Below are positions 32,695 to 43,509 of a stretch of 64,000 nt of DNA, piece after piece (position 1 is the stretch's first letter; each line of letters begins with the position of its first letter). The notes under the pieces were generated by a model that worked only from the letters and a program-made list of their open reading frames with translations, was not told the DNA's origin and ran no database searches. The position numbers were made by a program, and so were the translations under genes. Source of the stretch: Bolinopsis microptera (Eukaryota; Ctenophora; Tentaculata; Lobata; Bolinopsidae); contig NC_087077.1 in assembly GCF_026151205.1 (NCBI RefSeq), positions 7,989,983 to 8,053,982 of the forward strand, written 5' to 3'.

Positions 32695-33701
32695 TGATAT
32701 TATGGTATGTTTAAAGACCGGACCACAAAATATAACCCGGTACCTAGTGTTGTACTAATACATAATAACAAGTAACAGGGATAAAATTAATGAGCAGAAA
32801 CAATCGATCTCACGTCAAGAGGCCGAAGCACTCGGGTCTGGGAGTACATGACAACTCCGACTAGTAGTGAGCATACTAGCCTCTGCAGTGGAAAAACACA
32901 TAAAAGTGATAAAACATACTATAGGTATGTCCAATTGGTTCGTTTTCTCATAACAATATAGCACATGTAGGGGTTCTGGTTGAATTATAACACTTCTGAG
33001 AGGTTTTAGGCTCATGGTAGTCGGGAGATCGATTCTGTAAATTTCTCAATTTTCCGATTTTTCCGATTCCGATTTTGGCCTCATCAACCCTCATATCGGA
33101 AATCGGGTTGGACCCCCCCCCCCCGCCCTCCTTGCACGATGCACAGGTCTCTAGAGTAACGGTACTGCACCACCTGACAGGGCTTTCCAATATCCTTTTT
33201 GTGAACATTTCCATAAATGATCGTCAAAAACAAAAGAAACCAACGCCAATTTCAAATTACTGAGCATATCATTTCAGACAAACCAATACAAAAGTAATAA
33301 GAAAAATTGATAATGCGTTTATTTTCCTTGCGTTACAACTCGTGTTACTAGATCAATCTGATAAAATAAGCGTATATATGCAATATGTCTCCTCAATGTT
33401 GTCATTGGTAGTCGCCCCCGCCCCCTCCCTTAATTTACCTGAGGTACTCTAACAGCCCTCAAGTAGCTCCCAAGAAGTCAGGAATGTCCAGTGACCATTT
33501 ATAAATATTTTAGACTTCAGTCTTGAGAAGTTTACGATCTGGTCTGGAAAAGCCAGATTTTTTGAAATCTAAATGGGGACTAATGGAGACTTTTGGGGAC
33601 TAATGGGGACTAAAAATCATGGGGACTCGGGGTAAAATCGTTGACGTAATTCCCCAAGTCCCCAAAAGTAGTCATTACACCCCCCCCCCCCCCAGTCGAC
33701 C

Positions 33702-34062
33702 ACGGTCCAGCCTCCCTCAAACTCAAATGCCCTACCACTACCCCAGACCACATCCACCTCTTCAGCCAGGAACAGCGCTCCCACTATACCACTACCAGCA
33801 GTTCCTACCGCCTCAGAGGATACACTGCACGTGCCCGTTATTCCTCATGCCTCGTCTTAAATGTCCAGTCCATGAATCCTAGTGCATCAAGTGCGAGTAG
33901 ATGGGAAGTGCCAAAAATCTCAGCTCTTATTCAGGAGAAATCCAAAAACCACTCGTTACCGTTTATTGCACTTACGGAAACGTGGCTCAAGTCCTACATG
34001 TCAGACAAATACAAAATGTGCATCACCTCTTTCTCCTGCTGAGCAGAACCTCCCCCTTAAAA
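33702..34062 (+). pseudogene. CR1-like LINE fragment, ORF1 tail and endonuclease start
   Basis: From about 33850 the frame reads LVLNVQSMNPSAS, then SRWEVPKISALIQEKSKNH and FIALTETWLKSYM before a stop at about 34041. N-V-Q-S and L-T-E-T-W-L are the first two signature motifs of the LINE apurinic-type endonuclease, carrying its conserved Asn and Glu. Upstream, Pro/His/Tyr-rich sequence may be the end of ORF1. The rest of ORF2 is not present in frame downstream. The element at 29391-33693 lies immediately upstream and probably split the older LINE. Confidence 0.6.
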
Positions 34063-34229
34063 GTAAACAAATCTGCATCGCCTCCCAACGACAATCCAGA
34101 TATATTAAGCAGCAGAGACAATCATTTAAGGAGACTTCGATATCTATCAGGATCATGATTATACTGCCGTGAGAACTCAGCACTTCAGGATGAATCATAT
34201 AATATTTGGTTTTCTCGATTTCATTCATA

Positions 34230-34631
34230 TTTAGACAGAAGTCCGTGTAGATAATTGGTTATAGAATAATTGGATATAATTTTATGCGAAGTTGTGTCTG
34301 CGAAAATATACGTGTGAACTGGTCATCCCGCAAATGCTGAAAAAGTAGATGTTACCTATCATAAAATAACCGCTCGCACCGTACACGACAAATTCCTTAT
34401 CATAATGATTTGTTGCCATGGCAACCGAAACTCCATCGGAAGATCGGCCTGTAAGGTATAATCATGATAATACACAGTATCAAAACATTGCCATATCATA
34501 GCAATTAGCAACATTCCAGAGATTAGATTATGTGTGTGTAAGAAAATGTATGTTATAGTATTATACAGTCTGCTAGAACATTCCGTTTACACATGGTAAA
34601 ATAATAATCATGGTGCCTGGTGTAGTGGCCG
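34230..34631. other. Non-coding stretch, nothing recognised
   Basis: AT-rich sequence between the LINE fragment and the 1.2-kb tandem duplication. No motif was seen. Confidence 0.4.
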
Positions 34632-37066
34632 ATAACAACTTGTTTAATTTATCTCCGAATTACACACAAATTTCTGAAAGTTTCGTAGACTTAAATCAAT
34701 TACAGAGGGTGTGGCTATTGGCCAGCCCCTCTATTTCACTATTATGGTTGAAACTATAAGAATACAGATTATATTATTACAGTGATTTTACAAAAGTCGA
34801 AACAGTAAACACCAATTTGTAGGATAGTTTAAATCACACCAAAATTGGTCCCAGAATGCAATGAAATCTGATGGCGTCTTTTCAGTGAAAAAGAGGCCAC
34901 ACCCTCTGTAATTGATTAAAGTTTACGAAACCTTTAGAAAATGAGTTATATAACTTGCAACTTAAAACTAGGATAAATTGAGTATTTATACTCAATTTAT
35001 CTTAGTTGCATGAGTAATATATATATACTCTCATTTTTTCAGAGCAAACGTAATTTAAATGGCCAAACACAATTCAATAAAATTTGGCTCGATCCGATTA
35101 TCCAAACTATCAAATAAATGCGAAAATGAACCTTCTTTTGAAAAAAATGAACACAAATATGTTTCGATTTGACAAATTTCTCGAACCAGTGGTGGTAGTA
35201 AGCAGGAGGTGACCGGGACATGATTTCAGGCCTGACCGGGACCGGGACCGGGACCGGGATACAAAATGTGACTTGACCGGGACCGGGACCGGGACCGGGA
35301 CTGAGATTATCAATTTACCGGGACCGGGACCGGGACCAATAATTTCTGGGATTTCTATCTTACCGGGACCGGGACCGGGACCGGGACCAACAATCCAATT
35401 TTACCGGGATGACCGGGATGACCGGGACCAAAACTGGTATTCTCATATTGAAAGCTGCAACTTTCATTTACATTATAATTGAACAATTTGAATAAGTAAT
35501 AACTAGAATATTAAATTAGAAAAAACTAGTAAAAACCCGTCAATATGGGGCATGGGCCTAATGTACTACACCAATAATGTTCATGTACTGATTACTCAAG
35601 TTCACCCTCATTCCTCATTCCTCAATCAATGATCCCTCAAATTATTCAACAGTTTCATTCTCCAATTCCAATTGACAATTGGGCGTAGCCCGAGTTGAAA
35701 ACTTGATGTTACTTTGCACTTATGAGTTATGTAACGATATTAGTTACCTAAACTTGTTTAGCAATTTTAAACATTGTTTTATTTGGCTCAGAGGTTGTTT
35801 AAAGATGAAATTCACAATGAATGAAAGTAAAAACTTAAAATCACAGTGAATAACAACTTGTTTAATTTATCTCCGAATTACACACAAATTTCTGAAAGTT
35901 TCGTAGACTTAAATCAATTACAGAGGGTGTGGCTATTGGCCAGCCCCTCTATTTCACTATTATGGTTGAAACTATAAGAATACAGATTATATTATTACAG
36001 TGATTTTACAAAAGTCGAAACAGTAAACACCAATTTGTAGGATAGTTTAAATCACACCAAAATTGGTCCCAGAATGCAATGAAATCTGATGGCGTCTTTT
36101 CAGTGAAAAAGAGGCCACACCCTCTGTAATTGATTAAAGTTTACGAAACCTTTAGAAAATGAGTTATATAACTTGCAACTTAAACTAGGATAAATTGAGT
36201 ATTTATACTCAATTTATCTTAGTTGCATGAGTAATATATATACTCTCATTTTTTCAGAGCAAACGTAATTTAAATGGCCAAACACAATTCAATAAAATTT
36301 GGCTCGATCCGATTATCCAAACTATCAAATAAATGCGAAAATGAACCTTCTTTTGAAAAAAATGAACACAAATATGTTTCGATTTGACAAATTTCTCGAA
36401 CCAGTGGTGGTAGTAAGCAGGAGGTGACCGGGACATGATTTCAGGCCTGACCGGGACCGGGACCGGGACCGGGATACAAAATGTGACTTGACCGGGACCG
36501 GGACCGGGACCGGGACTGAGATTATCAATTTACCGGGACCGGGACCGGGACCAATAATTTCTGGGATTTCTATCTTACCGGGACCGGGACCGGGACCGGG
36601 ACCAACAATCCAATTTTACCGGGATGACCGGGATGACCGGGACCAAAACTGGTATTCTCATATTGAAAGCTGCAACTTTCATTTACATTATAATTGAACA
36701 ATTTGAATAAGTAATAACTAGAATATTAAATTAGAAAAAACTAGTAAAAACCCGTCAATATGGGGCATGGGCCTAATGTACTACACCAATAATGTTCATG
36801 TACTGATTACTCAAGTTCACCCTCATTCCTCATTCCTCAATCAATGATCCCTCAAATTATTCAACAGTTTCATTCTCCAATTCCAATTGACAATTGGGCG
36901 TAGCCCGAGTTGAAAACTTGATGTTACTTTGCACTTATGAGTTATGTAACGATATTAGTTACCTAAACTTGTTTAGCAATTTTAAACATTGTTTTATTTG
37001 GCTCAGAGGTTGTTTAAAGATGAAATTCACAATGAATGAAAGTAAAAACTTAAAATCACAGTGAAT
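34632..37066. repeat. Tandem duplication, two near-identical 1.2-kb copies
   Basis: Copy 1 is 34632-35849 and copy 2 is 35850-37066. They differ by tiny indels in A and TA runs (aaaactagg/aaactagg and one atat step). Short reading frames inside are identical in both. The unit starts upstream of the mariner-like segment and ends inside the ccgggac-rich element, so duplication happened after that insertion. An assembly artefact cannot be excluded from sequence alone. Confidence 0.93.
35040..35202. repeat. Mariner-like element, right part (piece 1)
   Basis: It matches 50599-50754 (aaacgtaatttaaatggcca, then gaacacaaatatgtttcgat-like sequence), is duplicated again at 36255-36417, and is continued after the nested insertion at 37244-37340. 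Confidence 0.8.
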
Positions 37067-37243
37067 GAAATTATGTAAAAGATCCCGGTCAAAATCCCCG
37101 CTAATTTGAGTGATTGACCGGGACCGGGACCAAGAATCCTGAATTAACCGGGACCGGGATCATAAATCAGCATTTGACCGGGACCGGGACCGCGATGAAA
37201 AATGTGACTTGACCCGGTTCCGGGAATCCCGGTCACCTCCTGA
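35203..37243. mobile_element. hAT-like repeat-rich element nested in a mariner-like element
   Basis: It starts caggaggtgaccggg and ends cccggtcacctcctg, a 15-bp terminal inverted repeat. gtagtaag flanks it at 35195-35202 and 37244-37251, with one extra A at the right border. The empty site gtggtagtaagtcataccag is preserved at about 50749. The interior contains tandem ccgggac hexamers in several clusters. No transposase is encoded. Its left part was duplicated in tandem together with its flank. Confidence 0.75.
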
Positions 37244-37340
37244 GTAGTAAGTCATACCAGAACAAATTATTTCAATTGGGCACTCAGTGACTGAGCTATT
37301 AAGGCCAACGTTTGCACACTGACTTTTGGCCCACCCTGTA
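37244..37340. repeat. Mariner-like element, right end (piece 2)
   Basis: It continues the sequence interrupted at 35202 and ends gacttttggcccaccctgta, the same terminus as at 50826-50846. No matching left end was found. Confidence 0.8.
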
Positions 37341-37802
37341 TATTTATAATATACGGCTGGAAAAAATGTAACTGGATATCTGCCACAATGCTGCTATTAT
37401 TAAGGTTAAAGTAACATTTAGCACATAAAGAAGTCTGGTTTGCTAGGTTTTAATTGGTCGTATAATAACAAATAAAAATGAGTTAAGACTACAAAAACGG
37501 TCAATAGAACCTAATTATAATACCTGTATCGAGAACTCGACTTGAATGCACTGATAGCATTGGTACTAACATTCTATCAAATTATGTCATATCTTGAGAC
37601 TTGATAGCTGCCTGAAACAGTTTTGAGTCAACATTATCGTGATATTCTAGAAATTGAAACCAATTCTCAACTTTAAAAAAGCAGATTTCAATAAATGCCA
37701 TAGAATTAAATTCTACCTTTTTAAATTCTAAGAATTTGTTGATTTATTAAAATTCTGTCTCAATTAATATATAAGGGTACATGCAATGTAGTTCGACACG
37801 CA

Positions 37803-38610
37803 CTGTAGACTCACTTATTGGGTTCGTGCTAGATGCTGTGTACGCCACCCTCTTAACCCCCTCTATGGTGAAGATGAGGATGGTAAGTGCAAGTATAGTA
37901 GTGTGAGGAGAGGATGGGTATCATTTAGCACATTTTTGCTGTAGGTGTAAAGTAGCTCTTAGTCAAGGAGTATATAAATGACTGCACGACAAGGTTCTGC
38001 AACAGATCTCTGAACATGTTATCTTGTGAGCGCCGAGTGAACACTTATAAGAACAAGGCCAGCGATGAAAGACAGTATCATTGCTGGGAGGAAAAAAGCA
38101 GGTACAGACGACCGAAAGGAGTCGTGGTTTGGGATCCTGAGTGGGTCTCGATATTGGATAGTGCTCTTATATATCGGACCTTATGATATTCTCAAGGTCA
38201 CCAAGACGGCACAGTCTTATGGCGGGAGGTAACGGTACCATCTAAAGAACAGATTGCTGAATCATACAAGTAAAAACTCTACCGGTACAGCAGTCTTACA
38301 GCAGACTGAGATTCAAGCGAAAGAATTGTGCTGTTATAATTATGCGGTTAAAGTTCTAGCACCGGGAGTGGTTGTTCACGGTTTAGAGAGAGCTGAGTAG
38401 GCTAGTACGGGATAGAAGGGAAGAAGCAGCTCACTGTTCCAGATGGATCTACTTCTTATCAAGGAAGAAGGAGTGGTAGGTATAGTAAGGAAGATTGGAG
38501 CCTGAGAGTTAACTTAACATCTAGAGGTACCACAAACTTTATCTCGTCGCCAATTGCGAGCTTTAACGGGTTTCCTCAAGTGACTCGATGGTTTAATTGT
38601 GACAAATCAT
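37803..38610 (+). pseudogene. Decayed R2-like LINE 3' fragment
   Basis: The DNA encodes, with many frameshifts, DSLIGFVLDAVYATLLTP, corresponding to DSLIGFLLSAVYGTLITP in the intact protein at 25155-28061. It then shows degraded zinc-knuckle and endonuclease segments (tggcgggaggtaacggtacc parallels the codons for WWELTVP). It ends with the family's 3' block (ctagaggtaccacaaacttt). It is strongly diverged and so an old copy of the same or a sister family. Confidence 0.7.
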
Positions 38611-39680
38611 GATACGAACTTTGATGAACCCATAATAGTATAGTGCAATAATACTATGATAGTATTCTCATAAGTTCTACCCTTGCAACCGAGTACAATG
38701 TACATACTAAGTGATATCAAGCTGCAATCTAAAATTTATTAATTGAATCTCAAAATAACTTCAAATCTTACGTACCTAACAATTGCGACATCGTTTGTCG
38801 TTGGAAGTGAGAAATAAAATACATTAAATTTTAATCCAATTCTGCGAGAGAAGATTTGCCCAGACAGCTGACAAGAATGTATTACCATACTTCCTGTAAA
38901 TGTGGTAGTTATTAGGTCATATCAAACTTGGAAATTATGTCAAAGTTTTTCTCAGTCTCTGGTGTCAATCACCAGTAGAGTGCCCAGCCGCACCAAAACA
39001 ACCTGCGATTTTTACGTGGGAAACATCGTATAATACACATGCTATACACTCTAGTTTCACAGCAGCTACTGATATCATGCGGCAGTATTAATAAGCATAC
39101 AAATTCAGCGCAAAAAATTGTGAAGACGACACAAATTCATGCGGGATGTTAATAAATGTGTCCATGTTGAACTCAAACTCCGACAGAATAATATATCAAA
39201 TCGGATATATTATTATTAATCAAATGGTATCTGCTCATGTTCCGTCTATATAAACTACAAAACTTAATAAATTAGTGAAGTTCTGAAACAAAGATCACGA
39301 CTAGGTTTTATCAAAATTGAAAAGAAAACCGATCGAAGTGCACTAGAGAGACAGTTTAAGTTTAAAGGGTCATCATTACTAAAATATCTTCCTAGCTCCT
39401 AGCAATCAAGTTGTTAATCCCAGTTTTACACCTAAACAAGTACAAAATTACAGCCTTACAATTTGAAATTTTTCGATATCCAGCTCAACATAAGACTTCG
39501 ATACCAATAATGGGTACATACCGATGATCGGTGTTCGTAAATATTTGATTATTTATAGTATTGAACTTGAAGTTTAAAATCTTCCTAATTATGTAAGAAT
39601 AACAAAAGGAAACACGTACTAGTGTGCTGTTACGAAAAACAACTATTTAATAAAATAAATGAACGGCATTCGAATACAAA
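38611..39680. other. Non-coding stretch, nothing recognised
   Basis: AT-rich sequence with no gene or named repeat seen. Confidence 0.4.
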
Positions 39681-39862
39681 ATTAAAAATGCAAATACCAA
39701 CGTAATCGACAGACAAACTCAATAAATGAGGATTTCGTCGTGAAACGAGCTATATATACAGCTATAACGTAGCGCTCGACTCCAGTCTGAACCAAAATTA
39801 AGTCGCGTTCGTAGGAAATTGACCACCAGCTGCTGGTGGTTCGAATGTTGGTTTGCACACTA

Positions 39863-39921
39863 CTGTGGTTGCGAGAAGCATTATTTGATGCGCGCGCGAC
39901 CCAGTAGTGCATCGCGCTACA
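39863..39921. repeat. Inverted relative of the 20.1-kb repeat
   Basis: The segment gtggttgcgagaagcattat to gtagtgcatcgcgctac is the reverse complement of about 20092-20150 with few mismatches. Confidence 0.75.
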
Positions 39922-40785
39922 AGGTTAAATCTAGTAAATAATTTGAATAATCTAACTTTAAGGCAAAGTTATGAACAAAAGTAATATTACGATAAATTGT
40001 AAAAATGCACAAACAAATTTTGTATTATATATTACGCGACGCACACTACATAATACATACCAAATAAAATTCTTTAAATAATGGAGCCGCGCGACTCGTT
40101 CGCTTTAATTGTTCATCATTCATGCGCCATCGGGTATAAAAGAATCGAGCGCTATCTCAAATACTACTATAAAATAAAACTGCTCATATGTTTGTAGGAC
40201 TTTTATTCGTTTAATGTGTTTTTATTCACAATAGTTTGAGTTGATGTTTGTTTATATTAATTTGTCTTGACAAAAATTTCATAGTCAGTGTTGCATCTTA
40301 TTGTTTATTGATTAGTTGTGTAGTATCATAACTGTCTGAGTGTTCTTGAAACAAGTTACCAGTCTAATTCATTTGTATAATCGCTCCTTGCAAGGAATAC
40401 GGATGACTGTTTTGAAAAAATGGTGATGATGTTTATGTCATTAAATTTGATTTAATTTGGTTTACATCATGATGACCGATAAGATATTTTGTCAAACCAT
40501 TCTATACCGGTCTTCTATAGCTATGCTGGGTACCTCGATTCAAGGCCCTAGTGATGTATATTTTAGAGGCTACAGATATTGGTGATTAGAATCATGTGAA
40601 CCTCTATATACCAGTTTTTTGTTTAACCTAAGACGCCCGGTATAGAGAGGTTTGACTACGACTGTATAACTTTTCTCTTCAATATTTGATAATAATAGAA
40701 TCCCATGGCAGAACATTACGTTATTGTGGGAGAACTTATTGACCAGACAAAATAATTTCGAGGAGATCTCTCCATTTTACGATGT

Positions 40786-40841
40786 AGTATTTCTTTACAA
40801 ATAGAATTTCTTTACAAATAGAATTTCTTTACAAATAGAAT
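40786..40841. repeat. 16-17 bp tandem repeat, three copies
   Basis: ctttacaaatagaattt is repeated three times. One copy of the same sequence (gtagtatttctttacaaata) occurs at about 42575 beyond the LINE. The LINE may have inserted in, or duplicated, this sequence. Confidence 0.8.
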
Positions 40842-40844
40842 TCG

Positions 40845-42212
40845 ATGCAAAGCCTATGAGAAGCTTCTTAGGGAGTATATTCTCGATGGTGTTGAACAGG
40901 TGCTTAGTAGCACGCAGCACGGCTTCATGAAGGGTCGGTCATGCTTATCTAACCTACTGGAGTCTATTGACGCTGTCAATGACTTGCTGGCTGAAGGTGG
41001 CTGTGCTGATATATTATACTTTGATTTCTCTAAGGCCTTTGATAGCGTACCACACCACCGTTTATTAGTTAAATTAAGAAATGTTGGTGTTCCTGAGGAG
41101 ATAATTGGTATTTTAGAAAACTTTTTAGTAGGGAGGTCTATGAAAGTTAAAGTAGGAGATGAATTTTCTGAGATTAAGTATATACTTTCAGGAGTGCCCC
41201 AAGGCAGTGTTTTGGGACCATTGCTCTTTCTTTTATTTGTAAATGATCTTCCAGAAGGAATCAAAGCTATCATCAAACTTTTTGCTGATGATGTTAAAAT
41301 GATTTTTAATCCTTTTATTAATCGAACAGCTGATTTAAGTTGCTAGAACTTTGGGAGTCTCGTTGGTGTTTAAATTTTAATGTAGATAAGTGTATGGTCA
41401 TGCAAATTGGTTCTTGTAATCCTAAGAATCAGTACTTGTTTGGTGGTGTGCCTTTGAGATGTGTTGAAAGCGAGAAGGACCTTGGAGTTGTCTTTAACAC
41501 CAGCTTCAACTTTGAGGGTCATGTGAGAAAGTGCATTGCTAAAGCTAATAGTACCATTGCCTGGCTTACAAGAAATATTATATCGAGGGAGAAAAGCGTT
41601 ATGCTGGGCTTGTATAAGTCTTTAGTAAAGCCTCATATAGAGTATTGTTCACAGGCATGGGCTCCAATGGCTAGGCATGGAAACTGGTCACTGATTCTTG
41701 AATTGGAAGGTGTTCAAAGATCGTTCACCCGTATGATTGATGGATTGGGACTCATGACGTACAGAGAGAGACTGGATAAGCTGAACCTCACAACCCTGCT
41801 TGAACGCAGGGTTCGTGGAGATCTCATTGAGATGTTCAAGATCCAGGAAGGCTTTGTGGGTTATGGTTCCGATTTATTTGGTCGTTCTGGTAGGACCGTT
41901 GCTGCTAGATCAAAGACTCATAGATTCACCACAAATGAGACTGATTTCTTTGCCCAAAGGGTCTTGCGCTACTGGAACAGTCTACCACCACTTGTGAAAG
42001 CTAGTGAGTCAGTTACTGGTTTCAAGAGGGGATTAGATGCCTTTCGGCTTCATGGATATCGAGCTAATAAGCTTGGTCATCACTGGGAACTTTCATATGA
42101 CATCTTTGATAGGATAGATGTGTCTGTGTCTAATAGGAATAGTTATGTAAGTTATATGAAAGATAATCCATTGGTAGCTAAGAGGAAGAAGGTTAATATC
42201 AAAGGTATTTAG
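40845..42212 (+). pseudogene. 5'-truncated CR1-like LINE reverse transcriptase with one frameshift
   Basis: It begins in the RT fingers (KAYEKLLREYILDG) and continues through QHGFMKGRSC, the catalytic Asp in YFDFSKAFDSVPHH, GVPQGSVLGPLLF and FADD. A frameshift with a stop follows at about 41340-41346. The other frame carries on at once with LELWESRWCLNFNVDKC through EKDLGV, HIEYC, GVQRSFTRMIDG and RRVRGDLIE to a stop at 42210-42212. Endonuclease and ORF1 are missing. It is the same family as the copy at 8048-9070, but diverged. Dead by truncation and frameshift; the catalytic residues themselves are kept. Confidence 0.85.
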
Positions 42213-42242
42213 TTAAATTTTTTTAAAAGTTTGTAATTATAT

Positions 42243-42392
42243 TCACCGTGGTTATTGGAGTAAATTGTTCGACTTTATACTTGAGTACAAGTCAATTTGA
42301 CTTTTGGGACATATAATCTTACAAAGGATCACGTTTAGGTTCTAAATTATTTTAGGATTGTTGACATTTGTAAGATTGACATGTTTGATAAT
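42243..42392 (+). mobile_element. 150-bp LINE 3' fragment with 10-bp target duplication
   Basis: This insert equals the 3' end of the RTE-like LINE at 18.1-18.9 kb (ccgtggttattggagtaaat to gacatgtttgataat). gtaattatat flanks it at 42233-42242 and 42393-42402. It lies in the 3' untranslated region of the CR1-like LINE, so it is a younger, extremely 5'-truncated insertion. Confidence 0.85.
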
Positions 42393-42402
42393 GTAATTAT
42401 AT

Positions 42403-42492
42403 GGTTTCAAACGTAAAGTGTTCATTTTCTATGAATTTCTTTTTGAGATGCCCAGAGAGGCATTATTTATAATGTTATGTTATGTTATGTTG
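42403..42492 (+). repeat. 3' end of the CR1-like LINE with pentameric tail
   Basis: It ends in about three to four ttatg pentamers at 42472-42491. The tail motif differs from the TCTAA tail of the related copy at 9270. Confidence 0.7.
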
Positions 42493-42715
42493 TTAAGATT
42501 GTCTTCCATTTTGGACATAAAAATCGAGCCTTTCTAAGTCACCAAGCAGTCAACCGGCCTTGTATCGGCACATTCTGTAATGTAGTATTTCTTTACAAAT
42601 AGAATTCGTCATTCGATAAGATTGTCTTCCAAAATGGACATCAAAATTCAAAATCGAGCTTTTCTAAGTCACCAAGCAATCAATCGGCCTTGTATCGGCA
42701 CACTCTGTAACTTAC
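42493..42715. repeat. Diverged tandem duplication, about 95-bp units
   Basis: Two copies of aagattgtcttcca...tctaagtcaccaagca(g/a)tcaa...ccttgtatcggcaca are separated by gtagtatttctttacaaata. Confidence 0.75.
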
Positions 42716-43244
42716 AAGTATCACTTCATTGTAGTCCGGCTTCCCCCTATCAATCTGTCCTCATCATATTCAAAAATTGTTGTAAATTTTAACTGTCGAT
42801 ATAGTTTATAACATTACATAAGATGGGTATGATTTATTTGTTACTTGGACAACAGGCTCATATCCTAATATAACTCACATTATTTTGTCACTGTTCGAAT
42901 TATTCTAGAAGGTTCAATTGCCTCCAGTTGAAGGCACAAGAAACTGCTCACAAGATTTGAAGATTTGATTTTTCAGAATGAGGTGGACAAGTTGTCTTTT
43001 TCCTTGCAGATCAGGCCTTCTAAAAATTTCCTCTTTCACCATAAATATCCTCTCAAATCCAAAATGTCCTCCCAGTCAGAATTTCAGACTAAATTAATGG
43101 ATTTATCACATTACCTTAACTAATTTAATCTTCATTTCATATATCTACATTTTATCCTGATTCCTGAATTTGGTCAAATGATAATCTACATAAGTTGCCT
43201 CATATTCATTGATTGAAATACAGGGTTTAAGTTAAATTCATAAT
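42716..43244. other. Non-coding stretch, nothing recognised
   Basis: No motif seen between the repeats and the mariner-like left terminus. Confidence 0.4.
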
Positions 43245-43277
43245 ACAGGGTGGGCCAAAAGTCAGTACCCATACGTT
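43245..43277 (+). repeat. Left 33-bp terminal inverted repeat of a mariner-like element
   Basis: Reads tacagggtgggccaaaagtc from 43244 and is the exact reverse complement of 50813-50845. Both ends abut TA, the target duplicated by Tc1/mariner transposases. Confidence 0.88.
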
Positions 43278-43509
43278 CACTTCTCAAACATTTTATTACA
43301 TTATGTTGTTATCTAGTCTTGCTGCTAAATAGATAAGCCGACAGTGCAGCAGCTCATCGTGACGTGGCTTAAACGCTAATACTACGCACACTGACTACAA
43401 CACTACAGATAACAGAGACCCCTAGGCTCGGTGGCCCCAATTTAATTGGGCCCCTCCTTCCACATAAGTCCACCGTAGCCCTCCTTGAAGCGTAAGTTTA
43501 CCTTTCTAC

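Larger units (their letters stand above)
29383..33701. mobile_element. 4.3-kb element with homopolymer-tipped inverted ends and 8-bp target duplication
   Basis: agtcgacc stands at 29383-29390 and 33694-33701. The element (29391-33693) starts with about 32 G followed by taatgactac and ends with gtagtcattaca followed by about 14 C, so its termini are inverted repeats. Both ends also carry the same direct block (tggagacttttggggactaa, gttgacgtaatt) just inside. An 8-bp duplication suggests the hAT superfamily. No transposase is present. The interior holds a 2.3-kb polypurine repeat and a nested MITE, so it is non-autonomous. Confidence 0.75.
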
